A stretch of 64,000 nucleotides of DNA from Sipunculus nudus (GCA_026874595.1 CM049318.1:23626456-23690455), one strand, 5' to 3'; shown: positions 1 through 13,025, counted from the stretch's first letter. The notes: a model not told the origin generated them from the sequence alone. A program made the numbers and translations.

Positions 1-900
1 AGTATACATCCTGGATAGCTTTCTTGATTTTATGACAGGTGGCATCACTACATTCACGTTGATAACATCCAAGCTCATATCTCAGGAACTGTTTGACCGA
101 TTGGGCAAAAATTTTGCATGTGTATAGATCTCACGTAGCTCTTTATCATACGCAAAACTGGTGGTGCCACCTGCAACCATTTTTGCACAGAGTCTTTCTG
201 TTTGTCTGCCGTTTGATAATGTCACTTATTTCTCTGTAGTGGTTTGACATAACTGCCTAAAATTTTGCAGGTTTATACATCCTGGACAGCTTTCTTGATT
301 TTATGACAGGTGGTGCCACCTACATTCTAGTTTACACTGCATACATCCAAGCTCATATCTCGGGGAACCGTTTGAACGATTGGGCCAAAATTTTGCATGT
401 GTATAGATCTCACATAGGTCTTTATCATACACAAAACTGGAGGGGCTACCTGCAACCGTTTTTACACATTTTGCACAGCATCTGTCTGTTTGTCTGCAGT
501 GGCCTAAAATCACTCATTTCTCTGTAGTGGTTTGACATAACTGCCTAAAATTTTGCAGGCTTATACATCCTGGACAGCTTTCTTAATTTTATGACAGGTG
601 GTGCCACCTACATTCTAGTCAACGCTGCACACATCCAAGCTCATATCTCAGGAACCATTTGACCGATTGGGCCAAATTGTGCATGTGTTTAGATCTCACA
701 TAGGTCTTTATCATACACAAAACTGGAGGGGCCACCTGCAACCATTTTTGCACAGTGTCTGTCTGTTTGTCTGCCGTTGGCTGAAATCACTCATATACAT
801 GTAGTAGTTTGACTTTTCTGCCTGAAATTTTGCATATGTATACAACTTGGACAGCTTTCTGGATTTGTGGTAGGTGGCACAACCTACATACACATTTAGG
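1..900. repeat. Tandem array, unit about 270-290 bp, 3+ copies
   Basis: The phrase TATACATCCTGGAYAGC recurs at 3, 274 and 562, and a diverged form (TATACAACTTGGACAGC) at 839, giving spacings of 271, 288 and 277 bp. Each unit also holds a 'cataggtctttatcatac' segment and a 'gtctgtctgtttgtctgc' segment in the same order. The array is cut by the window edge. Several short ORFs in it repeat with the unit and are not genes. Confidence 0.85.
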
Positions 901-3900
901 CTGCAGACATCCATGCTTATATGCAACATACCTCACTCTATTTATATGCCACTCAATCCATGCTTCACTTCAACCGTTCCACTCTGATTTTGGCGGATAC
1001 ACGTAGTCACTTGTTGGCTACCCGTATTCTAGTTTTTAAAGTTTACACATTTTTCCGTATTTTTGGGATATATAAATACAGACTAAATCATGGCCTGTTG
1101 GTTAATCTGTTTGATCCTTCAGTTGAGTGGGTATATACTACCATTCTGATGATAAAATTTCCTTTTGGGAATCTCTTCCCAGTCAGCTGAGCGTCATGAC
1201 CCATGGGTCACTTGTTATAAAATGTGACTGTGATTATTATACCTATAACCTGAAGCAAGGTATTATATTTTATGGATAATCATTATTGTTATATTTATGG
1301 ATTGTCTATCAGCAACTTTACACACAGAATGTTATCACCAGATGTTGATGATATTTTGTGGAGGGTAAGCATATCACACGAGGAAGGATCCATTAAATTT
1401 TATAGGAAGTCTGGTCCACCATAATATATTATTATTTCAATCAATTATATAACATTGCAACACAGGTCGAATTCTTTGTCCCGGGTAGAGGCCACCCATT
1501 CATTGGTATCAGGGACAGGGTTTGTTCTACAGCTCACCAAATGAACCTGTGACACTATACATGCCTACATGCATAACAGAAGAATTTGATTAAGGGATCC
1601 AGGCAATGGTCCTTGTAGATTACAACTTCATCCATTTACACCTTTTTGCCTTACCAGGAGAGTATGCTTTCGTCCCTGTTTGTGTGCGTGCAATTCAGAT
1701 GATCATGAATTGAATCTCATGAATTTTTCTAGGTATGAAAGGGCAAATAGCAAATTGATTAGAATTTGGTGTGGACTTGCCATATCATCTAGTTCCAGGA
1801 ATGTCATCAAGGGATATTCACAAATGTACAATCACTTATGCAGGAAAGAACTTTGAGAATAAAGGCCAAATAAATTAATGTGGGAGACTTGCATTCAATT
1901 GAATGAAATTTTCTAATTATAAGAGAAGCAAAATGTTTTGGTAAAAAGGAAGAAACATTTGTCTTATAGCTGGTCTTGTAGGTTTGGTAGGACAAGTAAA
2001 GAGCAGATAACAGTCCACTTTATGAAAGATAAGGCAACAAATGATTACATGATACATTTATTCTCTTGGTCCGGTGTAAAATTAATCCACTGAGTTATTT
2101 AATACTGGAACACAAATGTAACTTTATAACAATTAAAGCCCCATTTGGGGTATCATGAATGCAGTGAATCAAAATATAGATAAAACTGGTTCATCATCCA
2201 TTAAAAATACTTAAGTCACATCCAATGTTATCACTGAAGATAATGAGGTTTGAATTGCAAAATGCTTTTTATAAATATTCACCATTTTGTTTTCACCAAA
2301 AGTTCTTGTCTTTCAAATGACCAAACAGCAAAATCATATTTTGTCCAACATTTTGAGCTTGCAAATTTTTCTGCCGTATATGTATTGCATTGTGTAACTA
2401 CTGTACTTAACTTTGCATCTTTGAATATTACTGTCATAATCAACCCAAATTTTGTAGTTATGAAAGACAAACCTATTATTGTTTAAAAAAATACAGGACA
2501 CAATATTATATTATGCATATAATACATAATTTTATACATGTGACTTAGAAGTATTGTGCTCCATTTTTATCATGACAATATATTACCACCTTGAGTTCCC
2601 CTGTCCCTTAACTTGTCCCTTGTACAGAATACTTCATAGCTTCACATATCCATCAATTCATGACATTTTTCTTGAGCATATTCAGACATAAACATATACA
2701 CTTTAAATGCATGGACTATAAAACCCTGTCTAAAACCCATACAAAATAATACAATAAAATAAATATTTATTATGCAAAGTAAAACTGAGCATAAAAACAT
2801 ACCTTACTTCAGCTGAGGTACATATCTAATAATTAACTATATGTCAGTACAGTATCATATATTACTGAAAAAAAAGTTTTTGTGGTATACTATTGAAATA
2901 GAATTTTGTTAAAAGATAAAACTCAGCTGTTGATTTTGTCAGATAAAGATCGATGAATTACTATATTTTTTCTCTAATCTATTCTTTAAAATGAGTACAG
3001 ATCTCTTGATAAAAAGATAACATAGCACCAAGTTAATAAGTAAAATTTAATTAACGCCTTCCTCTACTGGCCAAATTAGTATGTTCAATTATGTAGGAGG
3101 GTCCAGGTGTCTGTAATGAGGTGGCATATTAATAAAATAATTCAAACTCTCATACCATTAGGCAAGTACATGAAAACCTGCTGTGGTCAGGTCTAGAGAC
3201 ATAAAATTACATTATGTTAAACATATACTAGTATCAGTAGCAATTGTGTTTAGCCTTGCTGGTCATGTGCGGTTAATACACGGTAAAACCTTTCCTGACA
3301 ACCACTTTGGTTAGTGACTACCTTGAAATAAAGACCACCTTTCCAGGGTCCCAATTTCTTGCTCTTTTTATCATATATTAACACCACCTCAAAGCATATG
3401 GCTGTAATTTTGAGGTTTTACTCTACAAGTTTCAGCTTTAGGAAATGTCAAGTGTATCCTATTCCTAAACATTTACCAAACTGTGTCCCCTTCTAGACTC
3501 CTGGTATTATCAGGGATTTATAAATTGCTGTACATAAATGGGTTGAAAGGAAATGACAATAAGATAACTTACAACACCAGGTAGCTGCACCTACATGAAT
3601 CAGCTTCCACTGACTGTGCTGCTTGTTGAAATCACTTTGATTCAACATGGTATGTTTCTTCCAAAGTTGAACAGTATAAAAATTTTGAACTGGGACAAGT
3701 ACAAAACTTTTGTGAAAGTCTGCAAACACAATGATGCTTAAGTCCATGCATCAAATTAGGAGAGATGAAGGTTAAAAGTTTCAAGTAATTTACCAAATAT
3801 ACTAGTACCAACAAAGAAAATTTTATATCATTTACCGAGCCCATTTTGTCACATGATTTTGCTAGCTTCCAAATAAAAATATGATCAGATTGTTAGTTAC

Positions 3901-4034
3901 ATTAACAAACAAAAATTTCAGGTCTATATAACAGGTGGGATTATAAAATACAAACATTTATGATCTATTTCTTAAGTACTGCCCAGTTTTATATTTTACT
4001 GCAGTTTACTACAGTTCACTCTTTTATGCTGTCA
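900..4034. other. Intergenic, no gene seen; short MITE near 3.28-3.42 kb
   Basis: AT-rich sequence downstream of the STK16 stop on the minus strand. It holds a CATGACCCATGGGTCAC dispersed motif near 1194-1210. Around 3281-3423 a small inverted-repeat unit (CGGTAAAACC at the left, GAGGTTTTACTC at the right, with 'accacc' segments inside) resembles the pogo-type MITEs elsewhere in the window. A minus-strand ATTAAA (plus 4036-4041) lies about 60 bases past the STK16 stop and could serve polyadenylation. No exon with family similarity was found. Confidence 0.5.
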
Positions 4035-4099
4035 CTTTAATACAGTTTATAAATGTTTTTTTTTTACTCTTGCTGCTCTGGTCAGGTCATGCTGGTGGG

Positions 4100-7000
4100 T
4101 TATATTCTGTTTTCCGACTTTGCTGCCACAGATTCTATCATGTCCAGTACTTGTGGTATGTACGGTCTCTCCACCATGTTGACGGAAGCCATTTGACCAA
4201 TCAGATCCTTCAGCTCTTGAGAATACCTTGAGTGAAAAAATCTTTGTTGCTGAAGGTGCATGCATGTTTTAACATAGAAACTTTTCCACATCTTGTTTCT
4301 GTGGATACTACATTGTGAATGTCAGAGTATCTGAACACTATCACATATGAAAGCCAAAAAATCTGTCAGTGAAAACTATATACAGCAGAAAAGGACAAAG
4401 CAATGGAACACAACTAGGTTTGTTGGTGAGAGATTTCCAAAAACCCATGGTTCATATACATGGAATGTATATTTTCCTGAAATAGTAACCCTTGTATATC
4501 TGGGATTTTTTATATTCTTCCTGAAAACTGATTATGGCCATCCACTCTGTGAAATGTTTTTTATTGAAACAAGAGCAGCGCATGAACATATGTTTTGTGA
4601 CCTCTGACCTCATAAAACATGCATGGATTATGCTGAGAAACAGACAGTTGGTATACCATAACACATCCCATCTAAGACAGGTACATAATAACAAAGGACG
4701 GACTATTTGTCGAATTTTCAATGGAATAAAAAATTAAACCGCAAAAAATCATATCAAACCATAAAATCTTATAGCATCATTATAATGATAAAGCACATTT
4801 TGTAAATGTTTTTCAGGATTATCAGATAATTTACTACTGACCTTGGCGTGTCAGGATAATGCTTGATTCCTCCGAGAACAGATAAAGCAATGCTGCCTCC
4901 TCGCTGGTAGTCCTTGTCAAACGGTCCCTCCAGGTATGTCATGGCGTACAACGTACAACCTAAAGACTGAAACATAGAGAGAAACATTAAGAGATATAAC
5001 ATACTACAAGAGGACGGACAAATGAAGAACAAGGGATCCATGGGTCACGTCTCTAGGCTGAATTTTGGAAAATATTAGTAAATGCAAAATATGCTAATTT
5101 CTATAAAGAGTTCATAAATTATATACATTTGCAATATAACATTTATAACTGAATATGTAAGTTGATTCAAAATTCTCAACTGCATCAACATTTTTTAATA
5201 ATTTGGTCAGATAACATCACATTATGCACACAGATTAATTTATTTTTAAAGACAAAAATTTTATAAATTTTCAAAACAATAATTATCTGAAAATAACATT
5301 TGATTTAGAATGAACAATTTTAAATTGCACCACTATTTATTCATAATTTGGCTCATATATTATCAATTTATGCATACTGATGAGTTTAATTATATTTTGA
5401 TTTCCTAAAATTATTTAAAAGAAAATTTATTTCTTTTACAATGCTACATTACCACATGGCATTTTCTGGATTACTCCTTGAAATGTTTTGTATATTGGAG
5501 TGGAAACAGCATTACTCGGACTCCTGAAATGTTTTGTATATTGGAGTAGAAACAGCATTACTCCCTGAAATGTTTTGTATATTTGAGTGGAAACAGCATT
5601 GCAAATAAATAAATACAGTTCAAACAATAACAATTACTGCTTAACACTTGGTGGGTGAGTGGGTATGAGAATAACTGTACACCTGCCACAGCAGGGGATC
5701 TCCCCCAGGGACCCATGACAAATCAGGTTCCCTAGCACAGCTGACCTCCAGTGAGCAGAAGTGGGTTGGCTGGAGTTTCACAATGCCAGTGAATCCAAAA
5801 GAGACTCCAAAAGCAATTCAATAACTAGCCTACTATTTTTTTATTTTTATTTTTAAATTTGAGATTTTAAAAGATTAAACTGTTATGTGTATATGCTGTG
5901 AAATTTAAATTAAAAGTACTTACAGGAAAAAAAGTGCCATGGCCAAAGTTGGGCAAAATTTAAGTTACTGATTTTATATTTATGCTAATAACTTAACAAA
6001 TTTGCAAAATTCAGATCTTATTTTGGGTATACAATTGAATCTTGATTTAATAAAGTCATATCCCTGAAAAAAAGTCTCTAGCTTCAACAATTCTCATGTT
6101 AAGTGAGCAAATATTTTTCAGGATTTTTTACGAAAGGCAATTTATGTTTGGGCACATAATTCGAAGAAATTACACAATACTGACTGAATTTCTTATATGT
6201 CCATAGGAAATATATAGAGGAATGGTCATATTAAATATGATCAATATCAGATCAGTGGTTTTGATATTATGCATTCTTCAAGTGTAACATGAGTTTTTAA
6301 TGGAAAATTAATGTTTTTCCTTAATATCTAGAATGGAAGAAGTCTAAGTGACCTGATATCTGGTATGGTATGAGATTTTGGGACATCTAACTCTATGACA
6401 AATTTTGGATTTGTAGGTATAACGGTTTCAAAACATGCCCTATAAACAGATGGACGAATGGCTGGACAGACAGATGGACAAAGGACCATAACTATATCTC
6501 AGACGACTTATATCCAGCTGAGCTAAAAACATTAAGAGATATACTGGTTGGCAATTAACAAGGGAGAGAACATTACCTTTAGGCCACACCAAAAAAAATG
6601 TTTTTCCAAACTGCTGCTTCAAGATTTAGCCAGTTCAAAATTGCAAAAAATGTGTTGTTCATAGGCCTAAACACCATTTCAACAATGGAAGCACATTTTC
6701 TTATCCTTTCTGCAGGCTGGAAAAATTAAAACTTTTTTCTCCTCTGGCAAATATTCCACCAACAGATTACATTTGTTACCCCATTCATTATTTTTGGACC
6801 CAGACCAGAGATCAAAGTATGTATGCAGAGAAAGCCAGAAATCACATAAATACTTGAAGGTAATTGAATAACTGGCTTTATTAGCTATTGGTAAAAGCAG
6901 GGGAACATTAGTTATGTCAATAATGAACCTTCATGATTACTGGAAAGTATATTTTTTTACATGTGCATAAATAATTGTGTATAAGTTTAAAGATAGCTTA

Positions 7001-10000
7001 AGTTTAAAACTAAAGAGTGACAAATTCATCTAATCTGAACAGAGAGAGGAAAGAATTTAATAATAATAAATTAAATAGAGTAATTTTAATGAACAGTCAT
7101 AGCACTTACCCATACATCTATTCTTTCATCTACAGTGAAGTGGGTCTCTACATTGAACAGCTCGGGAGCTCTGTACGGCATGGTACATCGCTCTGCTGCC
7201 GAGTCCTGTGTAAATGACGATAACATACCCATATTACATAAAAGCTACCAATGCAAAAAATTGATTAATACATACACTGAAGAGGTCCCATTCAACAAGT
7301 TACAATTTCTTTCCATGACTTGTTGGAGATGTGATGCTGACTAAATCTATATCTGTTTTGATTTGAAACAAATTTAAATTATCCCACAAAGATGCAACAT
7401 AACATAATGTTAAATGCTTCAGTTTTTCATTAATATTTAGCAGCTTTCATATGGAAATGTTTACAATATGCTTCCTGTTAAGTTTTCCAGTCCTGTCATT
7501 CTAAATAAATCACACAAATCATGGATGGAATTTCTGTTTAATGGTCCAACCTGATCCAACCCCATACTTGGAAGTGCACATGTCTATTTGTAGGGGTGTT
7601 AGGTCAGTCAACTGACATATAGGGATGACACACGATGATATAACACTTCCCTCATATAAATGAATGATAACTTTGAGACAACTATGTTTCTGCATAAATT
7701 GACAGGAAAACACATATTTGATGACTCGGTCTTGAAGTATAAAGAAATTGAGTAGTTTTATGCTGCACAGACTGCTGGACAGAGGAGATTCTATCATTCT
7801 TCATAAAGTTAGGCATAAGTTAAGCAATGAAACAAACATCTGGTACCATAGAGATGCAGTTAGTCACAAGAGAGGTAATTACCTGTAATGCTCGACCTTC
7901 TGACGGTGTCCGGATCTCAACCCGAGCTGGACCTATGGAACCAAAGTCCATCAACACTGGTGTGTCATCATCTGACAGCAAGACATTAGCAGGTTTAACA
8001 TCTCTGAAAAAAGAGGGACAACCAAATACAGAATGGTTCCTAAATGCTGGTGAAAAAAATTTTATGTTATAATTTTACAGAAATGATGATGATTAAAATT
8101 TTACAGAAAATATCTTGCAACCCTCTATAAAGTACTGATGCTATAATCCTCATTTTCCTATTAAGCATTACCATACAATATGCTACTTTCAGAGAGATAT
8201 CTGCAGTGACTGTCATATGTGACATCACACACAGTCTGGTATAAAACTGTTTACATATATTTAATACAGTGTATATTTGTCAGCTTATAGCACTCATTAG
8301 CTTTATGCTTCACTGGAGATTTTGTCAGTGTGAAAATAATCAGGCATATCATTCCTTTCATGAACTACACTTTTCATTCTAAACCATAGGTATATGGTTA
8401 ATAAAATCTTACCTGTGTGCTACAGGATTTAGAGTGTGTGAGTAGAGGGGTTTTAGACCTTCACATATATCTGTCTTACCTGTGAGCTACAGGGTTTGGG
8501 GTGTGTGAGTGGAGTGTTTTCAGACCTTCACATATCCCTCTCAGTAGTCGTAAGATTCTATCCTCAGGAATGTGTTCTGACTTAGAACTAAGTCTCTCAA
8601 TCTCATCTTGAATGGTCCCTCTCTGTGGAAACACACATGAATAAATAGAATACTTTTGTTAATAAACACTTCCTGATTAAATTATATAGACTAAATGAAT
8701 GACATATATATCATTCAACTAAATAGATAGCTCTAACTTTCCTTTAAAAATTTATCATCTACAGAACTATTTACAGCATTTACAATTTTGGATCTCAGCT
8801 GAAGAAATCTATCAAAAACTATGGCAGTGAATCTAGTCAATAACTCAGCCACTGGAAAACCCTTCCCAGGTTAACCCAGATGAAATCATGCTGACCTGTC
8901 CCAATGCAAGACCAGGTAACTATACTAGTTAAATTAATGTCTATCAATAAAATATGTAACTTTTCAGGTGGCATTCCACATATAAGTATACAGTACGTAT
9001 GCATTACATATGGGAAGGCAGCTAGAAAAGCGACACATTATATTCTCTTGGAGTGATTCCATACATGCATATGCAGAACGTACATGTATAAATGTATAAG
9101 TATGCAGCATGTTTCTATCGCTTGCGGTTACAATTCAAAAAGCATACACATGGTAATGGATGGGGAAATTCCAAAGTTTGACGTCAGGCGGAAGACCTCT
9201 AAACTTTAGGCCCAACTTTGCTGCATACGAACTGCATACACATGCGTATAAATGGAATCACACATTTACAGGTGTCCATTTTTTGCTGCATAATGCATAT
9301 GTATTGCATACCCATACATCCCTCATAAGCATATATAGTGCTAGCTTTACCCTACTTTTGTTATCATTGCTGTAATATTTGAGAAATGATCCCTGACAGC
9401 TCACCCTGTGGAATGGCATAACAATCAGCACTTCACTGACAATGGTCCTACGAGGATCGTGGATCTTGATGACATCGGATTCCTCACATGGCAGTAAGTT
9501 AATGTGGTTAAACCTCCTCATGTGCTCCGCCTCCTTCTGAGCATCCTGCTGGTCCTCAACAGAGTGACAAACCACTCTCTTCAATGCAAATGATTTCCTA
9601 GTTCGTGCATCTTGGACTAAGTCTACGTAACTAAAACCTCTGGAAGAGAATGCCACAAATAAAAATGAAAGATAAATATGAGTATTGATGATGAAAGTTC
9701 TTAGCCTGATTGAAAAATTCTTCACAACATTCTGTAAATCACAAGAAAAACTGTGAATTGTTAAATTTAAAATGTTTTTATCAGTGATCTTTGTTAAATA
9801 AACTCCTGTTTCTATTCAAAAAAAAATATTTTGGGGAATAATTGTCCAAATATAAAATACAGTAAAACCTAACAACTATCCCTGTTCAGTGTCTGTGACC
9901 ACTTCAAAATAATGACCATTTGTTCAAAGTCAAATTCTTTATATAAGACTGCGCTAAGACAAACAAATCTGGGTCATTTTTTTAGGCTTCACTGTATTTC

Positions 10001-10288
10001 TGTACAATATTAAAAGCATATAGAAATATACAAACATAAAGTAAAGAAAATTGCACATTACTTTACTATTCATTAGTTATTTTTTATACTGTTTCAATGT
10101 TTTAGGAAATTGTAAATCAGTTTCTTTGATGCAACCTTTGGAGAAAGTGTGTGTAGTTTACATTTCACTCAACTCATATCTGGACACATGTGCATGTATC
10201 ATGTTACTTACCCTTCACCTAACCTAGACAGGACATAGAATCTGCGGTTATTTATGGTGAGAGCTTCTTTGGCGCAGGTACAGCCCAT
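4100..10288 (-). CDS. STK16: Serine/threonine kinase 16-like (STK16, NAK family), 7 coding exons, complete
   Basis: Membrane-associated Ser/Thr kinase of the NAK family, linked in mammals to Golgi and secretory trafficking. Coding exons on the minus strand: 10212-10288, 9405-9639, 8480-8622, 7883-8003, 7110-7205, 4842-4966, 4100-4226. All introns are GT-AG and all phases fit, giving 307 aa (human STK16 is about 305). Seen in the translation: MGCTC at 1-5, a myristoylation/palmitoylation-type start; glycine loop LGEGGFSYVDLV at 23-34; Lys46 (FALKR); HRDVKPAN at 151-158; DFG at 171-173; APE at 205-207; the STK16-type segment DERIDVWSLGC across exons 5-6; C-terminus ending SENRI. An in-frame upstream ATG at 10321 would add 11 residues. 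Intron 5 is about 2.1 kb and repeat-filled. The STK16 identity rests on alignment to the remembered family pattern. Confidence 0.95.
5465..5600. repeat. Short tandem repeat, 41-46 bp, 3 copies
   Basis: The phrase GAAATGTTTTGTATATT starts near 5480, 5526 and 5567 and is followed each time by a 'gagtrgaaacagcatt' segment. It lies in STK16 intron 5. Confidence 0.8.
5885..6531. repeat. Dispersed repeat, about 650 bp, in STK16 intron 5
   Basis: This is closely similar to the copies at 20690-21300 and 21385-22090. Shared landmarks are 'gtgccatggycaaagttgggc', 'gtatacaattgaatcttgat' and 'tatgtttgggc'. It ends with a GGACAGACAGATGGACAAAGGACC-type stretch and then CAGCTGAGCTAAAA at 6515-6528. No coding potential. 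The closing module is treated under findings. Confidence 0.8.
8408..8541 (-). repeat. 67-bp tandem duplication of STK16 exon 3 end and splice donor
   Basis: CTTACCTGTG occurs at 8408 and again at 8475. The following roughly 60 bases are near-identical, including TGTGTGAGT and TTCACATAT. The right copy contains the real 3' end of exon 3 and its donor (exon ends at 8480). The left copy lies just inside the intron and carries a second GTAAG donor in the same reading phase, but has no acceptor of its own. Continuing past the real donor in frame gives TAA at once (CAC AGG TAA), so use of the distal donor would truncate the kinase. Confidence 0.85.
9860..9994. mobile_element. Short pogo/Tigger-like MITE, 135 bp
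   Basis: The left end CAGTAAAACCTAA and the right end TTAGGCTTCACTG are imperfect inverted repeats, flanked by TA on both sides (9858-9859 and 9995-9996). Internal 'tgaccac' and 'atgaccat' segments resemble other CAGTRAAACC units in the window. It lies in STK16 intron 1. Confidence 0.6.
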
Positions 10289-10318
10289 ACTCAGCAGCTC
10301 AAGAAGACTGGACCAGCT

Positions 10319-10374
10319 CATGGTTACCCTGGTTACAGCAGCTGCTGGACATTGTTAACAAGATGCCACACCTG
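10319..10374 (-). promoter_or_regulatory. STK16 upstream in-frame ATG and candidate 5'-UTR splice acceptor
   Basis: On the minus strand, ATG at 10321-10319 (context ACCATGA) is in frame with the MGCTC start at 10288 and would encode MSWSSLLELLS before it. An in-frame TAA lies further upstream. A pyrimidine-rich stretch ending CTCTCACAG at 10374-10372 looks like a 3' splice site, implying a further non-coding exon upstream. The downstream ATG (AGTATGG context) is chosen because it exposes Gly2 with neighbouring Cys3 and Cys5, as in STK16 proteins. Confidence 0.6.
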
Positions 10375-11471
10375 TGAGAGTAAGATGATCAAGGTATACT
10401 CTACAAAATCAGAATCCAGTCTGCATTCTGGAATGTTGAAAATGAAGACACTTTCTCTGCTTTCCTTGTATTTCCCTTCCATATATTGCACCAGATGTCC
10501 CTCAGTCATACCATCTATTTATACTAACACGAAATATCAATGAATATAATTATAAGAAGTTTATTCACTCAAGAATAAAACCTGAGAAGCTCATGATCAG
10601 GGGCCCAACACACAATGAACTATAAAGAATAGATGCCAACTTGGATGATTTTGGTTGATTGTTATATACTGTATTTGTGAAGCACCATCTACCAAGTAAC
10701 AGAGGGACTATTTCAACGATTTTTACATTAATATATAACAAAAGGTGGGGGCTGCCTCTCATCAGGGAAACAAGGTTTTTACAATTTGATAACCCAAGCA
10801 GGTTGTAAAATGCTGGGCATATTTCACAACAGAAGCCACAACCGGTGAATGATATAATAGACAAACCGACTAGTTGGCATAATTTTTCACTGTATGGCAC
10901 CTTACTGGGTCCCCAGCTGGAAAGGCATTACCACCAAGACTTTTTTATTGTAGCCACATATCCATTGCCTGGAAAAACAGATACCTCTCCAGCGAGTGGT
11001 GCACAGATCTCAGCCGATGCTGTTACATTTCATTTTGACTGACAGCTCCCAAGCCTGGCAATCCGTGTGCACAGGGCGTCAGGGCCCTGTACTAGACCTG
11101 TCCTTTTGAGCCTGTGGCCTATCCATATGCCTTAATGTCATAACAGGTCCATGAAGCAGGAAGGTAGATGGAGAAAATTTTGACCTATTATAATACAAGC
11201 TTATTTAAATTTTAATAAGAGTATTGTATTGGCAGTATTGTACTTTAACCGTGATTACATATTAATCTTGTTGTTAGGTGACCTACATCCAAAATGCCAG
11301 GGGCCTACTTTTTTTCTGGGAGCCACTATAGAACGCGGGCTTCGCTTGTATTGAGGAACATATAAATAAAATTGTCACCTCTCATTCCCTATTTTAACTC
11401 CTACTTTTCCCTGTAGATGTCCCTACACTCAACTTTTCTAACATAACTACTAAGCATCAGAAGTCGCCTGA

Positions 11472-11530
11472 ATCCGGAATCGAACCTACGATCTCTGGAC
11501 TAGGAGCCCTACACGCTACTAAGTGAGCCG
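11472..11530 (-). repeat. tRNA-derived SINE head with A and B boxes
   Basis: Read on the minus strand, GGCTCACTTAGTAGCG matches a pol III A box, and the exact B box GGTTCGATTCC follows after about 30 bases. The arms do not fold into a convincing functional tRNA, so a tRNA-derived SINE or tRNA relic is more likely than a tRNA gene. A SINE body may follow toward 11160. The surrounding 11315-11862 also has imperfect inverted ends (CACTATAGAACGCGGGCTTC against GAAGCCCGGTTTCTATAGTTC), so the SINE may sit inside another element. Confidence 0.6.
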
Positions 11531-12310
11531 TGAAGACGAGATACCACCAGGAGCAAGTTTTGTTCATTTATATCTGCGATTGAAGAGGCATCTATCGCGA
11601 AAATGGGAAACCATTTACTATTTTAACAGGAAAATTAAGCTTAAGGTGGGGGCTCCGCCCCCACACCCCCGTTCAGACGGGGAACAAAGGTTCCCCGGAC
11701 CCCTCCTCCTCTAATATAATAAACTCCAGCTATGAGCAAAATTAAATACGGGAATTCTGAGGAAAATGATATGTATCGGCCTTTTCCAGGAAACAATTTA
11801 TTATGCGACACCCGTTTTACCGGCGGTAGGCTGAAGCCCGGTTTCTATAGTTCTGCCCACTATTTTTGACAATAAAATCATTGAACGATTCATGCCATTT
11901 CATTTAGGTATAATAATGATCACAATTAAATCGAATTGATTATAGGTTAAACTAACGTACCACAAACCTTGCTGATATATTCAGGCCGAGTTGGTTGTTT
12001 AAACAGATCTTATTTCATGTGCCCGTGCTGTTTACAAGAAACTGACAAGTGGCCGGAAGTGGTACGATGTAACATAGAAAAATTTATAGCCTGAAATTAG
12101 TATCCCGTGGAAATTATCTTGCGGACAAGAACGGTCGCTAGCGATACCTAATTACCTATTGAGCAAATTAATAACTTGCAAGGTTTTCTTATTCTGAATA
12201 TTACATTTTTCTTTATTTTCAGTTTTTCACAAGCATATTTGTTATCGATCCTTTTTAAGCTATTAATTCCTGTTTCGATGATATTTTGGAATTCAAGGGA
12301 GGGAGAAAAA

Positions 12311-12424
12311 TTAAATCATATATAAAATCAAATAAATCATATATAAATACAGCCATATCTATGTCTTTTTATATATAATCAACTTTTTTTTAAATATTAA
12401 TTGATCACCTTTTTATATCTTGTT

Positions 12425-12488
<64 letters not shown>

Positions 12489-12608
12489 AGAATTAAATCA
12501 TATATCAAATCAAATAAATCATATATAAATACAGCCATATCTATGACTTTTTATATATAATCAACTTTTTTTAAATATTAATTAATCACCTTTTTATATC
12601 TTGTTTGC

Positions 12609-12697
<89 letters not shown>

Positions 12698-12698
12698 C
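12311..12698. repeat. 182-bp tandem duplication with TA arrays
   Basis: TTAAATCATATAT starts at 12311 and 12493. Both copies continue through 'atacagccatatctatg' and 'cacctttttatatcttgtttgca' into a TA run (12428-12486 and 12609-12698). The unit therefore appears to have been duplicated together with its TA tract. Confidence 0.85.
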
Positions 12699-12712
12699 AA
12701 GCTAGGCTTGGG

Positions 12713-12866
12713 TCAAGTACAGGGGGTCTGTACTCAGTACAGTACAGAAGCAGTACAAGTACTTCAGCTTCTCACAAGTACAAGTACAAGTACAAGAACA
12801 GAAATTTAATGGTGCACTTAAGTACAAGTACAGGAATCAGTACAAAAGTACAAGTACAAGTACTTT
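12713..12866. repeat. GTACAA/GTACTT-rich block, left
   Basis: Many overlapping CAAGTAC hexamer-type repeats in irregular tandem. It begins just after 'ctaggcttgggtcaagtac', a hAT-like terminal sequence only by loose resemblance. A matching block occurs at 15095-15238. Confidence 0.7.
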
Positions 12867-12939
12867 TATCATTTAATTCATTCAGATAAAGAAAAAACAC
12901 ACAAAATGTTCTGAATGTTCTTTTATTATGTATAATAAA

Positions 12940-12944
<5 letters not shown>

Positions 12945-13021
<77 letters not shown>
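12945..13021. repeat. (TA)n array at the 3' border of the Penelope-like relic
   Basis: About 77 bases of pure TA immediately adjoin the end of the Penelope-like element at 13022. Penelope-like insertions are often found bordered by such TA tracts. Confidence 0.9.

Positions 13022-13025
<4 letters not shown>

Noticed and set aside
7827-8072. 81-codon plus-strand open frame
   Set aside because: Antisense shadow of STK16 exon 4, which encodes the HRD and DFG motifs on the minus strand.
11472-11530. Functional tRNA gene
   Set aside because: Promoter boxes are good, but the acceptor and anticodon stems do not pair convincingly, so a SINE head is preferred.
12605-12889. Frames of alternating Ile and Tyr (also at 15035-15346 and 58584-58803)
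   Set aside because: Direct translation of TA microsatellites.
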